Below the pieces are notes generated by a model. It saw only the letters and a list, made by a program, of their open reading frames with translations. It had not been told where the DNA came from and made no database searches. This document shows, one piece after another, positions 1-12,159 of a stretch of DNA of 64,000 bases (the first letter of the stretch is position 1; each line of letters starts with the position of its first letter). Both the position numbers and the translations under genes were made by a program. The DNA comes from Trichoplax sp. H2 (taxonomy: Eukaryota > Placozoa > Uniplacotomia > Trichoplacea). Location: the NCBI GenBank assembly GCA_003344405.1, contig NOWV01000106.1, positions 1 through 64,000 of the forward strand. Direction: 5' to 3'.

Positions 1-179
1 ATACACATCAATTATTGGAATTAGATAGGCTTTTCTCAAACTAACATCGTAAGATTAGACACTTTTGCAATTTAATTCTATAATAACAGTAGTTCAGTTA
101 AATAAAATAAATAATCTGGTTATGATACCTTAAACTAATTATATAAAATATGTAGTAGCTAGTTTCCTAGTCTACTTAC

Positions 180-2483
180 CAAATTTAGCTCGTTACGAAG
201 CAGCCACATTTTTAACGTAGACTCAGCTTTTTGTATCAATTCGGAGCTATTTTCAATCTTCGCCTTTTTAAATTCTTTTAAAGTAGTTCTCAATCGGTCG
301 ATATCATTCGATTTCATGGCAGACTTGAGTTGACTCGTTAATCTTTCTTCAGCTATTTTCCTAGCTTTCTCTAGAGCAATTCTTTCAGCCTCCAAAGCTG
401 CTTTTTTAGCATCTTCGCTATCTGTATACAAAATGAAAGTAAATTTCAATTTTAGTAAGTTAAGGAATCAATTTATGATGCAAATTCTCAATTTTCTTCA
501 AATATGATAACTGATCTTAAACATCATTACCGGCTTTTAGTGCAGCTTCGGCAGCAATTTCAGCTTCTCTTTTGGCATCTGCTTCTGCATTTGCTGCTAT
601 CTCGGCTAACTTGTTCATTTCCTCAGTATCTAGTGTTTCCATGCTATTTAGGGATTCATTTTTCTGTTGCTCTTCAGCATTATACATTTCCTCTTCAAGT
701 TGCTTCTGGGCCGCTTCTTCTTCTGCCTTCCTCTTTTCATCAGCAATACTTGCAGCTTCTTCTTGCTTTCTTTGTTCCTCAGCTTCTTCTTGCTTTCTTT
801 GTTCCTCAGCAATTCTTTCTGCTTCTTCTCTTTCTTTCTTTTGCTTTTCAGCAATTCTTTCTATTTCTTCTCTTTCTTTTTGTTGCTCTTCAGCAATCCT
901 TTCTGCTTCTTCTCTTTCTTTCCGTTGCTCTTCAGCAATTCTTTCTGCTTCTTCTCTTTCTTTCCGTTGCTCTTCAGCAATTCTTTCCGCTTCTTCTCTT
1001 TCTTTCCTTTGCTCTTCAACAATTCTGTCGGCCTCTTCTTCTGCCTTCTTCTTTGCTTCAGCGATTCTTGCTACCTCTTGTGCCTCTTGTGCCTCTTTTC
1101 TTTTAAGCTCTTCTTCCTTAATTATAGATTCTAGTTCCCTAACCATGTTTTCACTCTCTGAATTGCTTTTTTTATCATTAACTGCTTCCTTAGTGCCATT
1201 ACTAGGTTGATTTTTCTCTCTCTCAGCGTTTTCATCAGATTCAATTTGCTTTAATTCTAACTCTAACACACTTTCCTTTTCTGGATAAATGATACAATCA
1301 ATTCGTTTGAGACGATAAATTAATGATAGATTTTGTGTTCTTTAGTCACTAATAGCTCTTTTGATTAGCTTAATCCTGATTTAGTTGTACTAACGAGAAA
1401 ATTTCGATTACATTTGGAGTATCAATTTAAGATAGTAACATTCTAATGGCATCAATATATCAAATGAGAAAGAAATGAAAGAAAAGAAGTAATGTATAAC
1501 AATCACTTTAGTTCCAATAAGATGAGCTAGCTAAGAGTAACTCGAATTTCCTTTTACTTAACTCACTCTCACAGAATTAATAAACAGAATCTCGGAACAG
1601 TGTCTAGAGAATGCATTTTTAGCTTACTGCCATATAGCTCGAGCATTACGATCATTTCAAGTGTCATTTATTTAACTAATAACTTAATACTACCGAATTA
1701 ATGAAAAATGAGATTCTTAAAACTAGGGCTACGGCACCCTTTTATCACCCGAGTATCGAAGAATCAACAAAATAATGATTCAAGCATGGTGAATAGAGTA
1801 CCATTACTAACTTACTACCTTAGCACTCGTGTAACATTTACATCATAAATATACTTCGTTTAGTCTGACTAAAGCTAAACAGCTGCTTTCTTACAAAGAA
1901 TGACGACTATAGTGTTTAGCTTATTTTTGTAGATAGAAACAATTTAGTAAACGCTCGTAAAGTTCATAGTAACGAGGAAAATTATACGAAAATCACTTTC
2001 ATCAGTTCATGATTTACCTAAATTTTCTTGTATTTCTTCTTCAATATCTTGTTCTAATTGCTCTAGACTAGGTATATTGCACAAATCAACTTCGATTTCT
2101 TCAAATGCAATCATAGCTTCTGGCACTGGACGATTGGTTAAAAATTTTTTCCACTGCCTGTCATTAAAATAATCTTTATGGACAGCTTTCATTAAGAATT
2201 GTGCTTCTGATATCTCGATTAAGCCCATTTTCCAATTGTCTAACAAAGTAAACTCCCAAACTAGATCTCGTCGTAGGTAGTAACGCCTATCCATCTCGTG
2301 TAAAACATCGAAGAAGGATAATTGACTACATGTATCTTCGCAAGTAATAGTGCGAATAGCTGCTTGAGTTTGACGAAGATTAAGCCCATCTAACCGAATT
2401 CGTTGGTAAATATCTTGCATTTGTGTTGCAGTTATATCGTTATAGGATGTGATACCTAATTCCTTCCATTCTAGGCTATTCAT
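180..2483 (-). CDS. EF-hand-like / coiled-coil protein, 3' part missing
   Basis: Three joined exons are visible: 2483-2018, 1280-531 and 421-180, all with GT/AG borders and matching phases (1, 1). The last donor (GTAAGT at 179) shows the gene continues past the left edge. The first 155 residues, starting MNSLEWKELG, form a helical region that resembles a pair of EF-hands (segments FFDVLHEMDRRYYLRRDLVW and GLIEISEAQFLMKAVHKDYF), but I see no full calcium-binding DxDxDG loop. Next come about 250 residues of very charged coiled coil with 14-residue repeats of the type ERIAEEQRKEREEA. Exon 3 adds a helical segment with an LKSAMKSNDIDRLRTTLKEF motif, a helix pair found in many scaffold proteins. 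I recognise the architecture as possibly ciliary or cytoskeletal, but cannot name an orthologue. The start is the first Met of an open exon; an upstream exon is not excluded. Confidence 0.75.
790..1035 (-). repeat. 42-bp coding minisatellite in the coiled-coil exon
   Basis: About six tandem copies of a 42-bp unit encode the 14-residue block ERIAEEQRKEREEA with single substitutions (IEE, EEQQ, EKQKK). The unit is a whole number of codons, so copy-number change keeps the frame. All six frames are mostly open here, which is why several antisense reading frames overlap it; these are shadows. Confidence 0.85.
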
Positions 2484-5400
2484 GATCAGTTCAGTTACTA
2501 TTTGGACAGTAAAAATATTACTTCATTAAAATTAATATCGAAAGGCTATAGACCAAGCCCAAATATCTAGAAATGATGATATTATTTTCTTGATTATTAA
2601 CCTGTTAATATCTGGTAAGAAATTATTCCTATATAGTTAGCACGTTTATCATTGTTGTTGTTATATAACAGAATGTTTTAGTTGAAAGTGAAAGATTTAA
2701 TGGTTGATTTAATGGTATCTTAACACGAATGGCTGTAGAAAACTTAAAGAATCCGATTGAATTTACTTTACTAGTACCAGGTAACTACGATACGACTATA
2801 TGATATAGAATCTGTAAAGGAATCCTCTTTAGAGATAATTTTAATTTTCATTGGATGCTTTAATAGTCAATTCCTGCTATTAAATGTATAACATTGTAAA
2901 TACCCTGATTAAAGATGCTAGTGAACACTGCTGAATCTTCGTAACGTAAAACCTGGAATGGAATCTGCTACCGATTTTAAAGATTATGTCATGTCTTATG
3001 AGATGATTTACTAGTGTATTCGCACTAAGGCCTGTATTACTTGTATAAAATCTGATTGAAGATGCTAGTAACTTTGATTAGACGATGTAAAATCTTAGAG
3101 AAACCATTTTAAGAGATATTTACTTGTTCTATTGGATGTTTTAATAGCGTATTCGCACTAATGATTGTATAACATGTACACGGCCTGATTGAAGTTACTT
3201 GTACCTAAAGGACGTATAACTAGATGAGGTTAAACCTAAAAAGAAATCGTTCTTAGGGATAAATTCATCTTTTATTGAACAATTTAAGAGTATATAAGCA
3301 CTATTGGCCGCATAACTCGTAAATGGCCTCGTTCAAGGTACTAATAAATACTGTATAGCTTTATATGGTTTTACGTAATAAAATTAGAAAGGGATCCATT
3401 TTAGAGATAATCCCATCTTTCAAGGATCATTTAACAGTATACAGTATTTACACTAGTGGCTATGCAAATAGCCTGATTGAAAATATTAATAACTACTGTA
3501 TAACTCTATGTAGTAAAATTGGAAAGGATCCATTTAAGAGCTAGTTTTATCTTTTACTAAACGATTTAGCAGTATATCCACGCTAATAGCCGTATACCTA
3601 GCAAATAATGTGATCTAAAATACTAGTAACTACTATATAACTCCATAAATGGGTCGATTTTAAGAGATCATTTCATGTTTTATTGAATGATTTGTTAGTA
3701 GTGGCGATGATCGTATAACAAGCAAAAGAGCTTTATTGAAGATACTAGCAACTACTGAACGACTATGTGGTGCAAAATCCGAAGAGATATTTATTTTTAG
3801 AGACAAATTTACGTTTCTGCAACTAATTTTATAGCGGCCATGATAAATATTGTTGTTCCTTAGTTACTCCTAGTAATAGTACCTTATAAAGTGTCCGATA
3901 ATCTCTCAAGTAATATAATAAATAATAATGATCTTACCGTTCAATATCAGTTAAAAGAGCCGAATGTTTTCAATATATATCGATAGCTTATAGAAATAGA
4001 ACAGCTTTAAGGTTAAGATTGACCAATGAGCCTATATTTTCTTCATCAAAAACCTGTATAAGTAGTAGTTATAGCGATATTAATCGTTCTTAAGTAGGAA
4101 AGAGCAAATAGAAAGGACAACTCAAATTTTTACCCGTATCCTGTATAAAGAAGTGCTTAGATTGAACGATATACAATAATAACTATTGATATTAGGGTGA
4201 TGATGATGAGACCGATATGATAATACAGATTGAAGATTATTGTTAGTTATACAACATCTCTTTTTCAAGTTCACCCTATAAAATGTATATGCGGACGGGA
4301 AAAAATATTATTCTAGTATTGTTTTAATGCTGTTGTTCTAGTTATTATTATCTGCTTCTTTTTATGTCAGTTGTCTCTACAACTGTAATCTTTTTCATCA
4401 GTTTCTATTCTTTGGTGTTAATGAATAGAATCTCCAACAATTTTGATGCTATTTGCATAACAAATAATATAGCATACTTTTGTATAGTTACCATGAAATA
4501 CAGGATACCCACCGTGGAATTGTCTCCGCTTATTTTGACGTATAGGCTGAATTGAATGTCATTTGACTAGGATAATGACTCACTATATGAATGAATATCA
4601 TGTAAAAATAATCTCTCTAGATAAATTGTAAAGTTCCTTATATGAACACTATACTGCTATTGATAGCTTGGAGATAAAATAATAGTATTGTAGAAATACT
4701 TCGTCTCTGTTGTTAGTGAAAGAAGATTCTATTTCAGGGCATTCAAGAAACTATATGTCTAGTAAAGTCGATCGTCAAATCAAATCAATATAGTTGATAG
4801 AATTGTAGAGGTGCCTGTATATTCGATTTTAGTACGGTATACTCTATATCTAGAAGTCGATCGTCATGGAAATGCCGCCGGTATAATAGTATTGAATAAG
4901 TGTTATATAGTTTGACTTTAGCGCCAATTCATAATCAAGGAAAATCGATCCTGAATTAACTTTCGCCTCCGAAATTGCATTGAAAAGAAATTTATATAAT
5001 GCAGTATATCTTTAGCGTACTAATACTCTACTATATAGAAATTAATGTAATTTAGCTATACATCTTGAAAATTCGAGCGTGAATATTGCAGTGTAATAGG
5101 ATTGAATACATGTTGAATAATGCTGATTTGGTAACAACACAGCCGTTATTCAGGAAAGCATAATATAACGTCAAAATAAAAATTTCTATAAGTAGTAGGC
5201 CACGATCTGTAGAGTACAATACTGTAATAGATGTATTTTAAATACATTTTTTGAATTAAATTTAAGATTTACTAGTAAATCGTACCGTATATTACGAAAT
5301 GATCAAATCTCTATGTAAAGCTCTTTGACGATATTATTAGCAACAATGCAAAGAGTATAATCGTATGCGCTAGTGGATGAAGTATTACTGTATATCGAAT

Positions 5401-7396
5401 TCAAAGCTCATTTATCGAACAGTACATCAAAAGTGCTCCAGTTCCGATATAAAGTCGATTATAAATGTCTGAATGCAATGATTATATAAAGTACTAGAAG
5501 TAATAAAATTATACATTGATCAGAATAAATTTGAGAAAAGTAATCTATATGCACAATCACCTATACATGTCATAATCTATAGAACTCATGTTAACAAATG
5601 AAAGCTAAGATAGTACCCCGGCTAAACAAAACTTGACAAGCCTTCTTTGTTGCTGTATTATTGATTATTTATTCTGATTACATCTCATGCTGTTGAAGTT
5701 ATACTGTACAATGTACATATGAGTGCACCTATCTTTCAAAGCTAATGGTTATTAAATTCAGTCTTACTTATAAAAGCTATTAGGATTGAGTTAGCTTTGA
5801 GCTTTAATCAATGAATTGTTCTTTAGAACGTTAGAGTGATTTTGAAATATAGTCATATAAAATTAACTCTTAAATTTTAGTAATCGCATTGCTCTCCTCA
5901 TAATTAGAATACGGCAGCTTAGCGAATCATTTGACCAAACATAATTGAATAACTTGCGTAATAGATGAGAACGAATACTGAGCTGATGTGTTATATATAT
6001 TTTAATCAGACGTCAAATTATGTAGTAGGCATACAGAGTATAATCCTGTATTGTATGAAAATAACAATTCATGCAATGATTCAGCGACCCATTTCGTCTC
6101 CCGAGCCCCACTACAGCATGCAATCATAAGGAAATATGAGAGCTAGTGCCTTTTAGACAAATCGTTACCTCAGAGTTTGATTTTGACATTATATATTGCA
6201 ATGTATTAATGCCTATTTAAAACGCTCAACAAACAATAGGAAAACAAATGTAGTAAATGCGATAGTTCTTTCGCGTAAAGTACCAAACTAGCTATTTTTA
6301 GCACATACATACCGATAAAGTACTGTATCGCTTATTATATTGTACAAATTACTGATAATTGCTATCGAAGCGTGTAAAAGATTATAAAGCTATCTAAGGA
6401 TATTACAGGTAATTTTACATGAAATATCAGTATTACGATTATAAATTAGTGGTAATTAATGACTATTAACTTTATAATCAGTACATTAGAGGAACACCAA
6501 GTCTGAACTGTTTAAAATTACTTGCATTTAAAGATGCATATACCTGACAATCTTGTCAGTAATTACAACTTTATACGGTATTATATTTCATCCATGTAAC
6601 TTTTATGAATTACTAATTGCGTAACAGACAACATACTAAGAAAGACTAGCCCTGAACTATTTACAGTCATTAAGAGCTGAGGCTAATAAATTATCAGCAC
6701 CGATTCACAGATGTGTACACGGCTAACCTTAGATCGATAAGCATGTTGGCTCATATCGTCATTTATTTGCGTACACCTCCATTACTATAATTTCAATAAT
6801 TAGACTGCTAAATAGAAAATAGTAGTTATATAACGAGATTTGATATCTTGTTATAATACAAGGTTTTGATTAGCTACACACGTATAACTTCGAGAAAAGA
6901 AATCAGAGTCTATGGTAGTCCAAGAATTGTATTAGTGAAGAGGACACCATTCAAAGCTGAAGAATAAATCTGAAGGAGTCATTTTTGAGAGCTCATTCAA
7001 ATACTGAATGAAGAACTCACCGTAAATGCCACGTAGAGCAAAATAAGCTTTCATAGTAAGCCTTTATAAGATTTACATATAAAACTGGCCGTCACAATAT
7101 CAAATGATTTTAGTTAGATTCGAAGTATTTGTTAATAAAACTCAAATAGGTGAGAAGTGATACTAGCATAATTTTTAATTTATAGCTTGAATTAATATAT
7201 GTCAATCATTTTTAATATCAATTGAACCACCATTAGCGACGCTTAAATTTAAGCCAAATAACGATGCCTTGGTGTAATCATTGTGCTTTTAGCTAGCAAT
7301 AGCATGCTATTACTTTACGAAGTACTATATATATTTTATACATTAAATTCATATAATATATATTACCGATAACATCCATGTTATAATTCATCTTTT
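2484..7396. other. Intergenic region, no gene seen
   Basis: No exon with conserved protein similarity was found on either strand. The left half holds a degenerate tandem array (2740-3830). Weaker echoes follow: a short motif like AGTCGATCGTCA recurs near 4757, 4855, 4941 and 5072, and the pair at about 6500 and 6650 (CTGAACTRTTTA) is spaced about 150 bp. The right end lies next to the 3' end of GNB5. Confidence 0.6.
2740..3830. repeat. Degenerate tandem array, unit about 130-150 bp, about 8 copies
   Basis: A block resembling CCTGATTGAAGATACTAGTA recurs near 2752, 2902, 3051, 3183, 3325, 3472, 3611 and 3740. Each copy is followed in the same order by a GTATAACT motif, a GGATCCATTTTAGAGATAA-like block, a TCTTTTATTGGATGATTTAA-like block and a CACTAATGGCTGTATAAC-like block. 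Spacing is about 129-150 bp. Copies differ from each other considerably, so the array is old. No reading frame runs through it. Confidence 0.75.
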
Positions 7397-10300
7397 CTAT
7401 GCCCAAACCTATTGAAATATTAATTTACATGGTAATAATATTTAATATCCGCTAGAAAATGTAAATTATGGCAAAACCTTTTAAATCAAGAACAAAAATC
7501 TTTAAACTTACTTTTACTGTCTGATCCCAACTTCCACTAGCTAAGCCGAAGCCATCTGGAGACATTTTAAGACAACTTACGCGACTTTCATGCCCATAAA
7601 GGGTAGAAACTCTTTCCATCTAATGAAAAAATATAAAAATATTAATAATTACTATCAAATTGAAACTACATTTAGTAATAATATGATATACTCGCATCTT
7701 ACCTTTAGCGTATCCCAAGCATGTATATTAAAATCATAATATCCAGCAAGCAACAATCGGCCTATCCAAGACGCATGTAAAAATCAATAAGTTAGCTCTT
7801 AATTATTCATTACTTCGCCATTTCCGAATCGCTTGTAAATATTATTTGTAATAATGATTTCTAAGATCAACTCAACTACCACAGATCATGATTGAATGCG
7901 TAATGTTAAATCTATAATATTAAAATTTAGGTAATCATTGCTATCACTTAAAACCGTAGTAGACGATCACTACCTCAAAGTGAGTATGTTGGAGCTATTT
8001 TTGTTAGTAAAATCTCAAGCAGCATAAATTATTATGAAGCAATTGAATCTACCATATACAGTCTGTTTTTCACTATGATAGACTATCTATAGTGCATACT
8101 TCTTACCGCTTTTAGTAAAATCGAGACTAGATACACCAAAGATAATCGAATCTCTTTTGTAGATGCTTATTCCTTGCATAGCTCGTAAATCGAATAGACG
8201 ACACTTATGCAATACCGCAAATGATAATTATTTTAGTACCATATTCACTTTTCACAACATTATTTATTTTATAAAACCAATAAACTTACAGTGCCATCAT
8301 CAGAAGCAGATCCGATTACATCTCCAGTAGGAAAAAATCTATGATTAAAGAGATTAGAGATTAAGTTATGACCTGATAATTGTTCATACTACGATCTATT
8401 GTCTACTAGGTAGGCATAGGAAGTAAATCAAAATTGATATGCAACTCTGCAATGTGAGAGCCCTATTTAACCTATTCTATAAATCTAAATAAATGCAACT
8501 TTATGATACTACTATAGACATTCAGAATATTTAAGCATACATATGCCATCTGTAATATGTATGGCTCGGATTGATCTAATCATGACATCATAATACTGAA
8601 ATGTATCCTTTAGCCTTACTTGACACAGTTAACGCTGGCTTTATGATCTTCAAAGGAATGAGTGCATTGACCTTGTCTTAAATCCCAAATTTTAACAATA
8701 TTATCGCATGATCCGGAAGCTATTAAGTTTGCTGGAAATGTTGGACATAAATCAAGACTAAGAACATCTGCTTTATGACCATGGAAGGTGTAAATCATTT
8801 GAGATGTTTCCACATCCCATAAGGCACAAGTAGTATCTCCTGATGCTGTTAATAGCTGAGGAATCATTCAACAATAGATAGAATTAGATAGCTAACATTT
8901 TTAATTTACAGACTAGTTATTCTAACACTCCATCACAAACGTACTACTGAAAAAAATTAACGCAAAGATTGATGGAGAGCACGCAATTTCTGTAGCTCAA
9001 GACGTGATAAGATATACAGATCGATTTCTTACACATGAGTAACATACCTGACAATCGGAATAGATAAATTTACAATCGGAAATATAGCTTGTATGTGTTG
9101 CTATAGTTCGTTTCGTACTAGCTATATCTTCAAGATCTTGTATATCGTAGATAGAGCATTTATTGTCCACCCCACTGTGATAGATTGGAATAAATTTAAT
9201 ATCACTTCAATACAATATTTTTATCGTGATTATGACAGATTCAAACTATAATGGTAATGATTAATGACATGTATTGCCACACTCGTGAACATTTGCATTC
9301 ATACTGAGTTAAAAACTACCGGTAGTTATGTTTACTTAATCTTACGAAATAAAATAACGCATTATATTTACCCGCAAGCGATATAGGAACCTACGGAGTC
9401 AATACTACACGCCATCGTCCAAGGAGTACTTTGAGGAATAACGATGTCCTTGAATGTTAATTTATACTTTTAATCAATACGATAGTCACTTTCCATCAAG
9501 GTTACTACAAGGCAATAATATAGGGTAACAATCCGCGGTGCAGGTATACGTTTGAAGTAAAATACATTTTGGATTGCATGTACAATAATAGAATAAGACT
9601 TACGTACTTTTTGTGATGAAAATGCATCCCACATTATTACTTCGCCATCCTATGATATCAATACAAATGACGTATTAAAAGCACTCTCAGTTTTATATAT
9701 AGGTCAATTTCATAAATGAAATATAATAACAACTAAAAGCAACTGTTCCTACATCTATCAGGCAAAGTATAAAAATACTGAGAAATATTCCATGATAATT
9801 ATGAAAATAAATTATTGAGGACGTTATCATCATATCTGTTATAGTGTATTGATTAGGAAATATAACATTATACAGTTCCAGCACGTTCGAGATCATAAAT
9901 GTTTGTAAAAATATAGGAAACTAAACTTGTTACTAAAATTGTAGATTGCCCCATGTTCTATGATAAAATAGAGGCTGTCATATCCATGACTAATTTGCAT
10001 GAGTGAAAAACTCAGTCATTTTTAAATATGTCTTTAAAGATATTGGCATAAGCTACAGATAAAGGAATAAAAGTTTATAATGCTGTCTGCTCTATGTATG
10101 TATTCTTCAATGACACCTGTAAGATTGCCATTTAAATCATATAAACTAATTACCTCGAATATTAAAAAGATTACTGCGAATTTTGTGTCTATTTCACCTG
10201 TGAAGAGCTTATAAGTTTCTGGCCATTCTTTGTCCAGTCTAAGCGTAATATTTTACCTTGGTGGCCTTTCAAGCTTCTTCTGATTTTATATGATAATTGA

Positions 10301-10560
10301 TCAAAGTGTAATATTGTAGCGGAAGAATCTCGTACTGCCGATTTGATAAAAATAAAGATAATATTAACAATTTAACTTCATTTTATGACCATGTAACACT
10401 TATAAAATTCTACGATCGAAAATTTTAATCATTCAATCTGGTTACATGTAGCATCACAATTTTTTTCACGACGCTTCCGTAATTTTTTCTTTAAGCTCTC
10501 AACTTCTTTCTCTAATTCGGTTAAGCTTTTCTCTTTATCACCATTCGCAGCCATTTTCAT
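7397..10560 (-). CDS. GNB5: G protein subunit beta-5 (WD40 beta propeller)
   Basis: Eleven exons: 10560-10446, 10334-10198, 9649-9608, 9448-9372, 9174-9048, 8855-8620, 8338-8290, 8203-8107, 7761-7703, 7619-7512 and 7408-7397; 352 codons plus stop, close to the family length of about 353. The N-terminal helix ([20 protein letters not shown]) is the coiled coil that beta-5 pairs with the GGL domain of R7 RGS proteins. Seven WD repeats follow, with blades such as [39 protein letters not shown] and [27 protein letters not shown] and the spacing match beta-5 closely. The last exon is 12 bp and encodes V-W-A-stop, completing the final WD strand. Two in-frame Met codons exist (10560 and 10554); either may be used. 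It acts at the inner membrane face in G protein signalling. Confidence 0.95.
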
Positions 10561-12159
10561 TCCTTAACTTGGGTGGAATCAGTTTTAATATTTTCATATA
10601 ATAGCAGGTCTATGAAATTATCGACTATGACAAAGAATTAATGTTTTCGAACACCATCTGTTCTAATTAATTATTAGCATATTGCCACAATTTACTTAAT
10701 CATTGTTTATACGGAATTCATTTAAATATATCACACTATGGAAATGCACACTGTTACTAAATAGTTTCTTAAATTTTTATTTTTACTTCGTATTTGAATG
10801 CTCTAGCAGAACCTTTTGTGTATGTATATTACTTTAATTAATAAATGTAGCATAATTATATGTGGCTAGTTTTAGTGATACAGTTAAGTCACGTCATCGG
10901 CTTAAACAGAATCTTACATAAATGTACCGGTATGCTGTATGAAGACGCAATCATATTGTCTGTAAACGGGCAATATGGACGTATAGCATATTACGATCAG
11001 ATTTTATATTTCGTTGAAGCAAGTTAGAATCCAACGTATCTATCTTTTTCTTACAGATTTTTGATTGGATAACAAACATGTTTAACTTCTATTCTCATTC
11101 ATAAATAGCTGTGATAGTAAAATATTCTATACTTCTAGATATACGAGCATTAAAATTGGATCATTGCAACAACGATATTATTATCGTAATTGGTGGTATT
11201 TCTATAGCCAATAATGCCCAATGGCTAGATTTCTATTCTTACGATTTGTTATGACAGTTATTAGTGTTAGTATAGCACTCATTTGAATCGATTTGGTACA
11301 CCTTTGACATGCGGAAAAGTGATGGCATAATCAAATTAATATCGTGAGAACTATATTTACTTTTCTAAGTCCGGATTTATAGCTAATACTGTTAAACTGT
11401 AGTGCAGGAACTGTCATTACTATCACTGCTAAAACTTAAAGCATTCGTATTATAACTTTATATTTGCTTAATTATATTCACAATGAATTTTTCTGATTTA
11501 GGGTGCTAGTGTAATACAATAACAAGATTGCAAATACGTACACGGAATGATATACAAGGGTAGTCTTTCAACTTTGATATTGAATGTTGATTTATACTTT
11601 TATGATTTATTATATATAATTAGTCGTTTTAACTTGCTAAAAATATGAGTTAAATAGTTATTATATGAGTTTTGAGTAGTTAAATGCGTTAAGTGATTTC
11701 GTGATTCTTTTATAATAAAATGATTTTGATAGCTTAATATATGTAAAATTTCAGAAATAAATCCATAAATATAATTCTTTTCATCAGTCATTATTTATAG
11801 CAGCTAAGATTTAGATTATTAAAGCCGACATCCAGATATGATAGAATCTGAAGTTTAAGCTGTATTATGTTAGCCTTTAAGCAAAAATGTATAATATCGG
11901 TTGAACAGAAATAGTTTTTAAAAATCATTATGTAGATAAATTTTATAATCAGCTATATGCATACTTATTAATATACTGACTCTAGGAAAATATGAAATAG
12001 CGTGAATCAAAGTACAGTAGCGAACATGTGATCATAGCATTGATTTTCGGGAAATAATCTGAATTTAATGTTCGTAATTATATAACGTTTGTCATATTCT
12101 TCTTCAAAATAAATTATGCATCTCTTGTAACTCTTTCGTTGAGTCGACTAAAAACAAGA
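10561..12159. other. Intergenic region between GNB5 and the TPR gene
   Basis: About 1.6 kb of AT-rich sequence. I found no exon, RNA gene or repeat. The stretch directly upstream of 10560 should hold the GNB5 promoter and the far end the 3' UTR of the TPR gene, but no clear TATA box or polyadenylation signal can be assigned. Confidence 0.5.

Noticed and set aside
504-1210. Plus-strand reading frames of about 155-212 codons (Leu/Phe/Ser-rich)
   Set aside because: They are antisense to the coiled-coil minisatellite exon, whose repeat keeps all frames open.
11600-11791. 63-codon minus-strand frame in the intergenic region
   Set aside because: Low-complexity, Asn/Ile/Tyr-rich product expected by chance at this base composition.
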